Position numbers and translations under genes: made by a program
Notes under the pieces: generated by a model
Databases searched by the model: none
Told to the model about the DNA's origin: nothing
Seen by the model: the letters and a program-made list of their open reading frames with translations, nothing else
Assembly (NCBI GenBank): GCA_964508195.1
Contig: CAZDSH010000001.1
Coordinates: forward strand, 124,001 to 188,000
DNA length: 64,000 nucleotides
Reading direction: 5' to 3'
From: JAAYEV01 sp964508195
GTDB taxonomy: Bacteria > Bacillota > Clostridia > Ch29
In this document: positions 25,734 to 34,684 of the stretch, piece after piece
How positions within the stretch are numbered: the first letter of the stretch is position 1
Layout: each line of letters starts with the position of its first letter

Positions 25734-26846
25734 TTACCTGCCTCGATCCCTTTTATCTTCATTTTCGGAGGACAGATTAAACTCCCTTGTTATAAAACCC
25801 TTAACCTTAGAGAATATCTCCCTGTCGCCGGTACTTATAAATAAAAACCCGATACCGCCTAATAAGACGATGCCTATAAGCCAGGCTATACCCGATTTAG
25901 AACCTTTGCCGCTTTTTTTGACGCCCGGTTCGACTGTACCCTGTTTTGTACTTTCGCCATATAAGGCCTTAGTGACTATACCGGCAAAGATCTTTGCACC
26001 ATTTTCCGCCCTTTCCCTAGTGTGCTCATGACTTCCGAACTCGAACAACAGCATCCTTGGTGCAAGGTCCTGGTTGTAGTTTCCCTTTGCATAGAATATA
26101 TCCCTGACAAAACCGGCATTAGTCTTATCGGAGACAGCTTTAATCTTGCGGGCCAATTCCTCATTGGCCTTTATATTTTGATTTTGCCTGCCTAAAACAA
26201 TCCTTACCCGGGCTACCGGCGTATCATCTATAGTGGCGATATAATGTTCCTTAGGTATGGCATCCCTGTGGACATCAAATAGCGCATCGGGCCTTTGTTG
26301 AAGCAGTTTTATCGCCGTTCGCCTAGATCGTATATAGGAATTAGCGTCATGGGGCTCGTGGGGCGTTTTATTAATAATGGCCTTTACTCCATGCTTTTCG
26401 AAACCCTTTTTGAAGGCCTCCCCTACTTTCATTATGCCGCCGTTCCCTGGTTTACTGTCAGTACCGTCGGAGGGTACGTAGGACTCGGCGCTATGACTGA
26501 AATATAGGGCTACCTTTTTTTCTTTTTCAGCGGTCTGCATCGCTTCCGTAACGAGCATTTCATCTATTACCGGCATTTTTATATCCTCTATAAAACGTGC
26601 GTATGCCTTCTTTTGATCCCGGTCCGCCTCTAAGACCTCGTACATTTTGTTATCGGTACTGTGGTACTTGTCCCCTACGTCTACTTCCCAGGACGTGGCA
26701 AATATTTCGTCCCCCGTACCCTGTTCAAAGACGATATAATATTCCCTATTACTGTGTTCATTGCCAACGGTATCAGCGCGGATCGTTATACCCATCGTTA
26801 ACAGCATTATAATAATAGGTACTAATATACGTTTTTTAATCCCCAT
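25734..26846 (-). CDS. spoIIP: SpoIIP-type peptidoglycan hydrolase with C-terminal membrane span
   Basis: 370 residues. One N-terminal span (7-23) is followed by a unique region, then the SpoIIP amidase/endopeptidase domain: YFSHSAESYVPSDG (115-128, H118 and E121), TPHEPHDANSYIRSRRT (161-177), LFDVHRDAIP (189-198) and LLFEFGSHEHT (267-277). SpoIIP removes stem peptides and cleaves glycan in the engulfment machinery with SpoIID and SpoIIM. A second hydrophobic segment at 319-338 and a charged tail are unlike the classical layout. It may be a paralog rather than the engulfment protein. Its start overlaps the DUF1614 gene by 11 bases. Confidence 0.82.
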   Translation of the reverse strand: MGIKKRILVPIIIMLLTMGITIRADTVGNEHSNREYYIVFEQGTGDEIFATSWEVDVGDKYHSTDNKMYEVLEADRDQKKAYARFIEDIKMPVIDEMLVTEAMQTAEKEKKVALYFSHSAESYVPSDGTDSKPGNGGIMKVGEAFKKGFEKHGVKAIINKTPHEPHDANSYIRSRRTAIKLLQQRPDALFDVHRDAIPKEHYIATIDDTPVARVRIVLGRQNQNIKANEELARKIKAVSDKTNAGFVRDIFYAKGNYNQDLAPRMLLFEFGSHEHTRERAENGAKIFAGIVTKALYGESTKQGTVEPGVKKSGKGSKSGIAWLIGIVLLGGIGFLFISTGDREIFSKVKGFITREFNLSSENEDKRDRGR

Positions 26847-27531
26847 CCCTATCGCCGCCGTTTCTTGGTATACTGTCTCTAGTTTTTACGAATTCACCCT
26901 TATCGAAGACCATATCCTTTTTATCGGTACCCCCCTGCAATTTCTCCCGCGTTTCGCCTATAACCTCGGCTAACACTACGGCAAATATACCGGCTATCAC
27001 GGTGGCGTCAAAGGCGCCGGCCCCGCCAAAAACTGTCTTTCCGGGGCTTTTAGTAAAACCGTTAACTAAGGCCTGGGCCAGATCACTTAAAATAATAGCC
27101 ATAATGCCTGCTATGAAGGCCGCCCTCCTAGACCTGCCTAGCAAATACGCTATGCCACCGCCTATCAGCGCATAAAGATAATTGTAGGTCATAAACTGGT
27201 TCTCCTCGGGCCCCGCCGGTAAAACCTTGCTCAAGCCATACACCACGGCCCCTGATGCAATAGCTGCAACGACGGCCCTCGTCCTTTCTTCAGCGGTCCC
27301 GGCCTTTATAAACAGATACACCGCCAGGGCTATAGGTATAATCGCTCCTCCTACGTTAATGGAAACATTTTTGTTTATGCCTATATCCGGTATAAAGGTA
27401 CCCACCAGCATCGCGACGATAACCGCTAGGGCACCGCCGTCGGTAAGCCTTAATCTGTCCAATACCCTATGGCCGACCCCTAAAAGGATAAGCACCGATA
27501 CGAGTACCAATATTACCAATCCAACGGGCAT
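26836..27531 (-). CDS. DUF1614 multi-pass membrane protein
   Basis: 231 residues with about seven hydrophobic segments and a charged C-terminal tail (ETREKLQGGTDKKDMV). Conserved-looking elements are LRLTDGGALAVIVAMLVGTFIPDI near residue 30-50 and VFGGAGAFDATVIAGI near 170, which I associate with the DUF1614 family. Function is unknown. The translational overlap with the SpoIIP-type gene suggests the two act together, possibly in the spore or forespore envelope. The ATG has GAGGTGATAAA upstream. Confidence 0.7.
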   Translation of the reverse strand: MPVGLVILVLVSVLILLGVGHRVLDRLRLTDGGALAVIVAMLVGTFIPDIGINKNVSINVGGAIIPIALAVYLFIKAGTAEERTRAVVAAIASGAVVYGLSKVLPAGPEENQFMTYNYLYALIGGGIAYLLGRSRRAAFIAGIMAIILSDLAQALVNGFTKSPGKTVFGGAGAFDATVIAGIFAVVLAEVIGETREKLQGGTDKKDMVFDKGEFVKTRDSIPRNGGDRDGD

Positions 27532-27654
27532 TTTATCACCTCATTTTTGTGTTTCTTAATATTTAGATTTCCCTTTGCAAAAATAATCTATTCATTTCCC
27601 AGAACATTTGAACGCATTGAAGTGATATACTACATACTTTTTCTTTTAAAATAC

Positions 27655-27688
27655 AATTTAAAAACCCGGCGCCCTTTGGCCACCGGGT
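27655..27688 (-). terminator. Intrinsic terminator of pgeF
   Basis: ACCCGG (27688-27683) and CCGGGT (27669-27664), with further G/C pairing inside, followed by TTTTAAATT on the minus strand, 25 bases after the pgeF stop. Confidence 0.85.
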
Positions 27689-27712
27689 AGTAGTTTTCCC
27701 TTCCTGCTTTTT

Positions 27713-28540
27713 TTAGCCCCTGCCCCCCTCCAGCCCTATAAAGGCCGCTAGGCTGCCGGTATCCCTTCCCTCTCCTCTATAAGAATAAAATAGGCCTGGA
27801 TTACACCTTGTACATAGCCCGCTATCAGTAATATTTTCTTCTTTTACACCGGCTTTACATAAAATCCTTTTATTCGTCTGTTGCAGATCGAGGAGGTATT
27901 TATCCTTGCCAAGATATCTCGTAACCTCCTGCCAATGTTTAAAGTTTCGTCTAAGTTCGTCTATAACCGGCCCATCCACTTCATAACAATCCTTACAGAT
28001 AGAGGGCCCTATCCCAACTAATATATCCCTAGGTTCCGTATTGAAGGCATCCTCCATTTTCATTACCGTCTTTTTTGCAATACCGGATATCGTTCCCTTC
28101 CATCCGGCATGGGCTAAACCAATTGCCGGACTTTTCGGATCTAAAAAATAAAGGGGTACACAGTCTGCGTGGAATGTCACGAGGGTAAGGCCCCCTTGAG
28201 CCGTTATAAATCCGTCGGTATTTCTTATATCCGAGGCGCGCCATATCCCTTTACCCCTATCCTTTGTATCTACTTCCTTTATAGTCGTGCCATGCACCTG
28301 ATGCGCCAGTATTAGCCCTTCTACATCAACCCCCGTTACATCGCAAAGCCGTTTAAAGTTACGGATCCTCTCCCTCCTAAGGCCTACCTTTGGAGGGCCT
28401 AGACTTAGTTCTATCGGTCCGCCCCTTTCCTTTATGCCTCCAACCCTTGTGCTGAACAGGTGTCTCACAAGGCCCGTATTGTCGAAGGAAGGTATCGTGA
28501 AGTATGTAAGGCCGTTTACATCATGCCTTCTAAACGTCAT
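27713..28540 (-). CDS. pgeF: Polyphenol oxidase-fold purine nucleoside phosphorylase (PgeF/YlmD)
   Basis: 275 residues. The zinc ligands of the YfiH/LACC1 fold are recognisable: H in LAHQVHGTT, C in TFHADCVPLYF and H in GLAHAGWKGTI. GIGPSICKDCYEVD and a CTRCNPGLFYSYRGEGRDTG terminus are also typical. Members were long called laccases; bacterial ones process adenosine/inosine or edit cell-wall precursors containing L-serine. It overlaps nrdR by 11 bases. In Firmicutes it belongs to the ylm block, here displaced toward sigG. Confidence 0.92.
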   Translation of the reverse strand: MTFRRHDVNGLTYFTIPSFDNTGLVRHLFSTRVGGIKERGGPIELSLGPPKVGLRRERIRNFKRLCDVTGVDVEGLILAHQVHGTTIKEVDTKDRGKGIWRASDIRNTDGFITAQGGLTLVTFHADCVPLYFLDPKSPAIGLAHAGWKGTISGIAKKTVMKMEDAFNTEPRDILVGIGPSICKDCYEVDGPVIDELRRNFKHWQEVTRYLGKDKYLLDLQQTNKRILCKAGVKEENITDSGLCTRCNPGLFYSYRGEGRDTGSLAAFIGLEGGRG

Positions 28541-29018
28541 CGGAATCCTCCATATTTCTTTCCTTTTCCTTTTCCAATAGCCTGCTAAGCTCCTCCATAA
28601 ATGTATTTATATCCTTAAACTGCCGGTATACCGATGCGAACCTAACATAGGCCACTTCGTCCAACTCTTCTAACTCGGCCATTATTATCTCCCCTATGGT
28701 CTTGCTGGTTATCTCCTTTTCGGGCATACTGTATAGTTTTTTCTCTATCTCATCTACAAGATTATTTATCTCCTCCATGGCTATGGGCCTCTTTTCCATG
28801 GCCTTTATTATGCCGCCTAAAATCTTTTCCCTATTAAAATGTTCCCTCCTACCATCCTTTTTGACCACCATAAGGGGGAGACGATCCAACTTTTCGTAGG
28901 TAGTAAACCGTCTATTGCATTTAGTGCATTCCCTCCTACGCCTTATAATAAAACCCTCATCGGTAGGCCGAGAATCCACTACCTTTGAATCGAGATTGCC
29001 GCAAAATGGACATTTCAT
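28530..29018 (-). CDS. nrdR: Transcriptional repressor NrdR
   Basis: 162 residues from the ATG at 29018, set by GGGGAGGGGAAAAAGTGT. The longer frame adds 18 codons without a ribosome site. Zinc ribbon CPFC ... CTKC at residues 3-34 binds DNA, and the ATP-cone (about 50-140) with VVKKDGRREHFNREKIL senses ATP/dATP. NrdR represses ribonucleotide reductase genes. The next gene, pgeF, overlaps it, so the two are co-translated. Confidence 0.97.
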   Translation of the reverse strand: MKCPFCGNLDSKVVDSRPTDEGFIIRRRRECTKCNRRFTTYEKLDRLPLMVVKKDGRREHFNREKILGGIIKAMEKRPIAMEEINNLVDEIEKKLYSMPEKEITSKTIGEIIMAELEELDEVAYVRFASVYRQFKDINTFMEELSRLLEKEKERNMEDSDDV

Positions 29019-29075
29019 ACACTTTTTCCCCTCCCCTTGGCCTATATGAATTATATTACAATAATTCAACATTTT

Positions 29076-29342
29076 CTAGGGAGTATGACTTATTTCTAAA
29101 TCTATGGTTTCTTTAAATTCTACGAGGATTACATCTATACCGATATGTACTATATCCTCCCAGGGTATCAACATGTCCTTTTCCCTGTTAAAAAGCCCAA
29201 AAAACCTATCCGGCCCTGGGATAATTATAGCCTCCACTTTACCCTCCTCTAAGTTTACCTCCATATCCGATATCAGCCCTAGATTCCTACCTTCCTTTAA
29301 CGTGACCACTTCTTTTTCCGCCAGGTCCGATGTCTTTATCAT
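29076..29342 (-). CDS. YlmC/YmxH-family PRC-barrel sporulation protein
   Basis: 88 residues from the ATG at 29342 (AAGGCGG eight bases upstream; an in-frame GTG three codons earlier is possible). The sequence is a single PRC-barrel: MIKTSDLAEKEVVTLKEG, LGLISDMEVNLEEGKVEAIIIPG and a DMLIPWEDIVHIG segment. YlmC/YmxH proteins are a conserved Firmicute family, some sigma-G-associated; molecular role unknown. It lies just downstream of sigG. Confidence 0.85.
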   Translation of the reverse strand: MIKTSDLAEKEVVTLKEGRNLGLISDMEVNLEEGKVEAIIIPGPDRFFGLFNREKDMLIPWEDIVHIGIDVILVEFKETIDLEISHTP

Positions 29343-29425
29343 GTAATACACCGCCTTAATATTCTTTTTTTAATGGGATATAATTTTATTAACACTTTAT
29401 ATATATGTGGGACAAGGGGTATTTA

Positions 29426-29466
29426 TGCAAAACAAAGGACCTGCAACCGTAGCCACAGATCCTTTA
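29426..29466 (-). terminator. Terminator overlapping the sigG stop codon
   Basis: AAGGATCTG (29464-29456) and CAGGTCCTT (29443-29435) form a 9-bp stem with one G-T pair, followed by TGTTTTG. The upstream arm includes part of the sigG stop codon. Confidence 0.65.
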
Positions 29467-30237
29467 CATATGCTTTTTCATGTGATTTAATGCGGACTTT
29501 TCTAGTCGTGATACCTGGGCCTGGGAAATACCGATTTCCTTCGCCACTTCCATCTGGGTTCTGCCTTCGAAAAAACGTAAGTTCAATATCAGTTTTTCCC
29601 TTTCGTTTAATTTTCGCATAGCTTCCCGTAGGGCTATTCCTTCCATCCACACTTCATCTGCGTTCTTTTCATCCTTCACCTGATCCATAACGTATATGGC
29701 ATCCCCGCTGTCATGGTATATCGGTTCAAATAATGATACGGGATCCTGTATAGCATCCAGGGCGAATACTACCTCCTCCCTAGGCATATCTAACTCTTTG
29801 GATATCTCAGATATAGTGGGTTCCTTTGAATGTTTATGGATGAGTTGATCCCGTACCTGTAATGCTCTGTATGCGATATCCCGCAAAGATCTACTCACCC
29901 TTATGGAATTATTATCCCTTAGATACCTTCGTATCTCGCCTATTATCATGGGAACAGCATAGGTGGAAAACTTAACATTCTGACTTAAATCAAAATTATC
30001 TATGGCTTTAATGAGGCCGACGCAACCTACTTGAAACAAATCGTCGAGGTATTCTCCACGGTTGCTAAACCTTTGGATGACGCTTAATACTAACCTAAGG
30101 TTACCCTTGATAAACTCCTCCCGGGCGCTTTTATCCCCCTTATGCATCCTTGCAAAAAGGGCCCTCATTTCCTTATTGGTAAGCACCGGAAGCTTTGATG
30201 TGTTTACTCCGCATATTTCCACTTTGTTTATATACAT
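29464..30237 (-). CDS. sigG: RNA polymerase sporulation sigma factor SigG
   Basis: 257 residues from the ATG at 30237, matching the conserved start NKVEICGVNTSKLPVLT; an upstream ATG at 30270 is a 5' extension without a better ribosome site. Region 2 contains GEYLDDLFQVGCVGLIKAIDNFD-type sequence, region 2.4 the YAVPMIIGEIRRYLRDN helix, and region 4 the QMEVAKEIGISQAQVSRLE helix-turn-helix. SigG directs late forespore transcription. It follows sigE and a terminator and has its own forespore-type promoter. Confidence 0.97.
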   Translation of the reverse strand: MYINKVEICGVNTSKLPVLTNKEMRALFARMHKGDKSAREEFIKGNLRLVLSVIQRFSNRGEYLDDLFQVGCVGLIKAIDNFDLSQNVKFSTYAVPMIIGEIRRYLRDNNSIRVSRSLRDIAYRALQVRDQLIHKHSKEPTISEISKELDMPREEVVFALDAIQDPVSLFEPIYHDSGDAIYVMDQVKDEKNADEVWMEGIALREAMRKLNEREKLILNLRFFEGRTQMEVAKEIGISQAQVSRLEKSALNHMKKHM

Positions 30238-30275
30238 TGCATCAGCCTTCTTTCTTCCAGCCACTAACATCTGTG

Positions 30276-30304
30276 ATTATTCCACTGCCCGGATGCTTTT
30301 ATAC
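30276..30304 (-). promoter_or_regulatory. Candidate sigma-F/sigma-G promoter of sigG
   Basis: GTATA (30304-30300) and GGAATAAT (30283-30276) separated by 16 bases on the minus strand. This resembles forespore promoters (GYATA, about 16, GGnnAnAnT). It lies between the sigE terminator and sigG, as expected if sigG is transcribed first by sigma-F and then by itself. Confidence 0.5.
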
Positions 30305-30305
30305 A

Positions 30306-30335
30306 TAAAAAAACTGCCTACTTAGGTGGCAGTTT
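30306..30335 (-). terminator. Intrinsic terminator of spoIIGA-sigE
   Basis: AAACTGCC and GGCAGTTT (30335-30328 and 30318-30311 on minus) form an 8-bp stem followed by a T-run. The stem is T-flanked on both sides and could function in either direction. Confidence 0.88.
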
Positions 30336-30365
30336 TTTCTTATACGGCATATTCGGAAAATAGGT

Positions 30366-31094
30366 TTATACCATTCTACTGATCTCCTTTTTTAACCTTT
30401 TTATTATCCTTTTTTCGAGCCGGGAAATATAGGATTGGGATATGCCTAAAAGGTCCGCTACTTCCTTTTGTGTACGTTCTTGGCCACCGCCTAACCCAAA
30501 CCTAAGCTTCATTATCCGTTTCTCCCGTTCGTTTAATTTCTTCATCGCAAGGCCTAACAGTTCCCTATCCACTTCCTTTTCCAGGCATCTATAAATAATA
30601 TCGTTTTCTGTGCCTAGTATATCCGAAAGCAGAAGTTCATTCCCATCCCAGTCCACGTTAAGGGGTTCATCGAAGGATATCTCCGCTTTAAGTTTATTGT
30701 TCCTCCTTATATACATGAGTATCTCGTTTTCTATGCACCTTGATGCGTAGGTAGCAAGTTTTATATTCTTACCCGGATCAAAGGTGTTCACAGCCTTTAT
30801 AAGACCAATAGTCCCTATAGATATTAGATCCTCAACGCACAGGCCGGTATTTTCGAACTTCCTCGCTATATACACAACTAACCTAAGATTACGTTCGATT
30901 AGTATAGTCTGTACGGATTTCTCCCCATCTTTCAGCTTTGACACCAAATGTTTCTCCTCATCGATTGTAAGGGGCGGGGGTAATACTTCGCTACCTCCTA
31001 TATAGAATATCCGTGCCGGCGGTGAAAGCCCTAATCGATGAAAAAGTTTTATTAAATAGATCCTAACAACAAATCTGTATCGGCGTGTCATCAT
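30366..31094 (-). CDS. sigE: RNA polymerase sporulation sigma factor SigE (pro-form)
   Basis: 242 residues from the tandem ATGs at 31094, with GGAGG eight bases upstream and the spoIIGA stop two bases before. The N-terminal pro-sequence RRYRFVVRIYLIKLF is amphipathic and membrane-seeking. FYIGGSEVLPPPLT is the conserved region around the SpoIIGA cleavage site. Regions 2 (GLCVEDLISIGTIGLIKAV) and 4 (QKEVADLLGISQSYISRLE) follow. SigE governs early mother-cell transcription. The longer frame (60 extra codons) overlaps spoIIGA and is not used. Confidence 0.97.
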   Translation of the reverse strand: MMTRRYRFVVRIYLIKLFHRLGLSPPARIFYIGGSEVLPPPLTIDEEKHLVSKLKDGEKSVQTILIERNLRLVVYIARKFENTGLCVEDLISIGTIGLIKAVNTFDPGKNIKLATYASRCIENEILMYIRRNNKLKAEISFDEPLNVDWDGNELLLSDILGTENDIIYRCLEKEVDRELLGLAMKKLNEREKRIMKLRFGLGGGQERTQKEVADLLGISQSYISRLEKRIIKRLKKEISRMV

Positions 31095-31096
31095 CT

Positions 31097-31993
31097 TCAC
31101 ATCCTCCCCCCTTGTCTTATCAATACCGGGTTTAGCAATGCCGTATACTCTTCGTTCTCCGATAGGGGTTTGGAATAGATCGCCACTATTACATTTTGCA
31201 TATACCGGTTTCCTACGGTTACTCCGTCGGCCTTGAAACCTAACAACATTCCCTTTTCCTTCCCTAAGGAACAAAAGGGTATGAGCCTTAGTCTAGATGA
31301 CCAATCCGCCTTTTTAAAACCATCGTATACGCTTTCTAGGTCCTCCTCATGGTTTTGTTCGTATATCTCCCTTATGCTTTCATGGAGCAGCCCCTTTATT
31401 ACGGAATACTGCACCACTATTACGGGATAATTTGTAATAGGATCGAAAAGTTCGTTACCTGTATCCAAAAGCCCCATCGCTTCTACGGATTTATCCCCGA
31501 CGTTTATCTTAAGGTCATAGTAAAGGGACATCTTCTCCAGATAACTGTAAAGGGGCATAAGGCACAGCCTTATTATCGCTGTAGTAACGACACCGGCGCC
31601 TATTGTTACCGATAGGGGAATACCCCTAATGAGGAATACGCCGCCGGCGTTCACAATACTTGTATTAGTAAAATAAAAAAGCCCGAAGACCGCGCCACCT
31701 AGGATAAAAGAAATGAGGTAAAATACCGATAATTGTTTTAAAAATTCTCTAAACCGTGAAGGAGTGAAGGCTATTATTATAATGAGCAACGATAAAAGTA
31801 CCTTCATTACTGAACTATGCAATATTTTATACCCGGGAAAGAATATAAACAATGCATAAAGCGCCCCCACTATGGAAGCGATGAACATTTTAAACCTACC
31901 GGCATGCATCTTTAAAGTAATAGACGTTAACCAAAGTATAAGGTAATTTATAATAATATTTTCTAAAAGTAGCATGTCCGCATAAATTTCCAT
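31097..31993 (-). CDS. spoIIGA: Sporulation sigma-E processing aspartic protease SpoIIGA
   Basis: 298 residues from the ATG at 31993 (GGGGGTTAAT upstream). The N-terminal half has five membrane spans, beginning YADMLLLENIIINYLILWLTS. The C-terminal half is the aspartic-protease-like domain with the DTG catalytic motif in AMGLLDTGNELFD (about residue 177). It cleaves pro-SigE at the septum after a forespore signal. It lies directly upstream of sigE. A Spo0A-type promoter lies upstream. Confidence 0.96.
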   Translation of the reverse strand: MEIYADMLLLENIIINYLILWLTSITLKMHAGRFKMFIASIVGALYALFIFFPGYKILHSSVMKVLLSLLIIIIAFTPSRFREFLKQLSVFYLISFILGGAVFGLFYFTNTSIVNAGGVFLIRGIPLSVTIGAGVVTTAIIRLCLMPLYSYLEKMSLYYDLKINVGDKSVEAMGLLDTGNELFDPITNYPVIVVQYSVIKGLLHESIREIYEQNHEEDLESVYDGFKKADWSSRLRLIPFCSLGKEKGMLLGFKADGVTVGNRYMQNVIVAIYSKPLSENEEYTALLNPVLIRQGGRM

Positions 31994-32073
31994 ATTAACC
32001 CCCGTCATGAATATAATCGAACAAAGCCGGCCCATATTATAATTACTATTCGCCAGCTCTGGTCAGTATGTTC

Positions 32074-32114
32074 ATTATATATCACGGGGGCTAAAAACTT
32101 TGTCACTTGTTGAA
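32074..32114 (-). promoter_or_regulatory. Spo0A-dependent spoIIG-type promoter with 0A box
   Basis: GTGACA (32106-32101) and TATAAT (32079-32074) have a 21-base spacer, too long for ordinary sigma-A promoters but characteristic of spoIIG, where Spo0A repositions polymerase. A 0A-box-like TTCAACA (32114-32108; consensus TTCGACA, six of seven) abuts the -35. It drives spoIIGA-sigE at the onset of sporulation. The box match is by eye. Confidence 0.75.
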
Positions 32115-32179
32115 CGGTCATCATTAAAAAAAAGCAAACTATATACTTTCAAAACATCCCATAGGACCTGCCCTTTTTT

Positions 32180-33262
32180 TTATTTTATGCTTCTTTTCTT
32201 ACGCAGGAAAGTGGGCACATCTAAATCTATGCCTTCATAACCGCCAAACAAACTGTCCTCTGTCCTTTTTTCCATTCCTTTTTTAATAGTCTTCTTAGGC
32301 TTATCATCGCTAAATCCCGTCGCGATAACGGTTATTCGTATTTCATCCTTAAGGTTTTCGTCTATAACCGCGCCGAATATTATATTTGCATCGGCATCCG
32401 CCGACTGAGATACGAGTTCCGCCGCCTCGTTTACTTCGAACAGCCCTAGGTTGGAACCGCCGGTGATGTTCAATAGGACACCCTTAGCACCCTCTATAGA
32501 GGTTTCTAATAATGGACTTTGGATTGCCTGTTTTGCCGCCTCCGCAGCCCGGTTTTCGCCATTGGAACAGCCTATCCCCATATGGGCCATCCCGGTGTTA
32601 AGCATTATCGTTTTAACATCGGCAAAGTCCAAATTAACAAGCCCGGGTACTGCAATAAGATCCGAGATACCCTGCACACCCTGCCGCAGCACATCATCGG
32701 CAATGGTAAAGGCCTCTATAATAGAGGTCCTTTTTTCGGATATCTGCAATAACCTATCGTTAGGGATAATAACCAAGGTATCGACCTTTTCCTTAAGCTC
32801 CTTTATACCTTCATTGGCATGTAATGCCCTTTTACGTCCTTCGAATGTAAAGGGCTTTGTAACGATCCCCACAGTCAATATGCCGAGCTGTCTAGCGATG
32901 TCCGCAATTATCGGGGTAGCCCCCGTCCCCGTGCCGCCGCCCATACCGGCGGTTATGAATACCATATCTGAACCCTGTAATAAATTATGTATGATTTCCC
33001 TACTCTCCTCTGCGGCCTTTTGGCCTATTTCCGGGTTAGCCCCGGCTCCTAAGCCCTTTGTCAGCTTTTCGCCAATTTGCACCTTATGGGAGGCATTCGA
33101 TAACAAGAGGGCTTGCCTATCGGTGTTAACCGCTATAAAATCTACCCCTTTTAACCTCGCATCAATCATCCTGTTAACAGCGTTACTGCCACCGCCGCCA
33201 ACGCCAATTACTTTGATTACCGCAAATTGATTGTTCTCTAAATCAAACTCCAGCATAGCCAT
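32180..33262 (-). CDS. ftsZ: Cell division protein FtsZ
   Basis: 360 residues. Tubulin-like GTPase: GVGGGGSNAVNRM near residue 20, the signature GGGTGTGA near 105, the loop NLDFADVKTIM near 208, and a C-terminal linker ending in DLDVPTFLRKKRSIK, the tail that contacts FtsA, SepF and other partners. FtsZ polymerises into the division ring. Two ATGs (33262, 33256) share the ribosome site GGAAGGGG; the second may be used. It is the last dcw gene and directly precedes the spoIIG locus. Confidence 0.99.
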   Translation of the reverse strand: MAMLEFDLENNQFAVIKVIGVGGGGSNAVNRMIDARLKGVDFIAVNTDRQALLLSNASHKVQIGEKLTKGLGAGANPEIGQKAAEESREIIHNLLQGSDMVFITAGMGGGTGTGATPIIADIARQLGILTVGIVTKPFTFEGRKRALHANEGIKELKEKVDTLVIIPNDRLLQISEKRTSIIEAFTIADDVLRQGVQGISDLIAVPGLVNLDFADVKTIMLNTGMAHMGIGCSNGENRAAEAAKQAIQSPLLETSIEGAKGVLLNITGGSNLGLFEVNEAAELVSQSADADANIIFGAVIDENLKDEIRITVIATGFSDDKPKKTIKKGMEKRTEDSLFGGYEGIDLDVPTFLRKKRSIK

Positions 33263-33323
33263 TATCCCCTTCCTTTAATCGGCATTCCAACCAAGTCTTC
33301 AACCTAAAGGAAACGCAAAATAT

Positions 33324-34574
33324 TTAGAAGTATTCATCTAAAAAGTCCTTCAGCCGGTTTAATACGTTACCTTTTTGTCTCTGCCTTGCTCTTGACCTAC
33401 CGAATAGTGTAACATTCTTAGTGACCCCTTCTATTTCACCGGGATAATAATGTTTTCTACCTGCCAGATACTTTATTATACCTACCCCTGACGAATATAC
33501 CGGGGAACTTACCCCTATATATTCAGGTATACCTATTCTGACGGGCAATCCCGTTACTTCCTGCGCAACCTCTTTACTTCCCTTAAGGAAACTTACCCCA
33601 CCGCCGGTTATTACCACGCCGGAGGCCAGCCTTGTCTTTATGCCGCTTTTTATTATCTCACGGTTTACTAGGAAAAATATCTCGTAGACCCTCGCTTCGA
33701 CGATCTCACAAAAATCCTCTATGCTTATTTGTCGTTCGCTGTCATCGGAAATCCCCCTAACGAGTACGGTGTCCTGTTGCGCATATTCAGGCTTTATAAC
33801 ACCGTACTGTTTTTTTAAGCTTTCCGCCTCGCTAAAGTTAATGCGCAATCCAACGGCTAAATCATTCGTAACGCTGTAACCACCGACGGGAATGAACCCG
33901 GCCCCCTTTAATACGCCGCCTTCGAAAATCGAATACTCCGTCTTACCCGCTCCCACATCAATTACTAATACCCCGAGCTCCTTTTCATCCTTACTAAGTA
34001 ACACTTCACCCAGAGCCAGGGGCTCTGCAACTATACCCTCTATATTAAGATCCGCCCGTTCTACGCTTCTAATCAGGTTTCGAAGGGTAGTGCTGTTGCA
34101 TGCAATTATGCTGGCATCTATTTCGAGCCTTGTCCCAAACATGCCCACAGGATCACGAATACCATCGTACCCGTCCACTATAAACTGTAGGGGCACAATA
34201 TCTATTATTTCCTTCTCCGGGGGTAGTGCAAATATCCTCGCAGCCTTCATAACCCTTTCTACATCCTCGTCGGTTATCTCTCCATCCTCCGCTGTAACCG
34301 CTATTACACCCCTATTTTCATATAGCGTTATATGGCCGCCGGATATGTTTATAAACACTGAACCCACTTCCATACCCGCCATGTGTTGGAGCTGGTCCAT
34401 CGCCTGTTTGACCGCTGATGCTGTGCTTTCTATATCGACTACGACGCCCTTTTTGACACCATTATTGGGACTAATCCCAACACCTAGTATCTGAACGCCG
34501 CCGGAACCCGACTTTGCCAAAACCGCACTTATCTTTGACGTCCCTATATCCAAACCGGCAATAATGCTATCCAT
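33324..34574 (-). CDS. ftsA: Cell division protein FtsA
   Basis: 416 residues, actin-fold ATPase. IAGLDIGTSKISAVLAK is the phosphate-1 motif, LVIDVGAGKTEYSIFEGG phosphate-2, and GVVITGGGVSFLKGSKEVA the adenosine region. The C-terminus NRLKDFLDEYF is the amphipathic membrane-targeting helix. FtsA tethers FtsZ to the membrane. It sits 61 bases upstream of ftsZ. Confidence 0.98.
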   Translation of the reverse strand: MDSIIAGLDIGTSKISAVLAKSGSGGVQILGVGISPNNGVKKGVVVDIESTASAVKQAMDQLQHMAGMEVGSVFINISGGHITLYENRGVIAVTAEDGEITDEDVERVMKAARIFALPPEKEIIDIVPLQFIVDGYDGIRDPVGMFGTRLEIDASIIACNSTTLRNLIRSVERADLNIEGIVAEPLALGEVLLSKDEKELGVLVIDVGAGKTEYSIFEGGVLKGAGFIPVGGYSVTNDLAVGLRINFSEAESLKKQYGVIKPEYAQQDTVLVRGISDDSERQISIEDFCEIVEARVYEIFFLVNREIIKSGIKTRLASGVVITGGGVSFLKGSKEVAQEVTGLPVRIGIPEYIGVSSPVYSSGVGIIKYLAGRKHYYPGEIEGVTKNVTLFGRSRARQRQKGNVLNRLKDFLDEYF

Positions 34575-34684
34575 ATCCCGCTGCCCCCCTTAGGCTTATC
34601 CTTTCACCAAACATTACGGCTTAATAATAGATTTCAATTTTAGCTTTGCCCCTTACTTCATTAATCTATGGCAAACGCCTTTGT

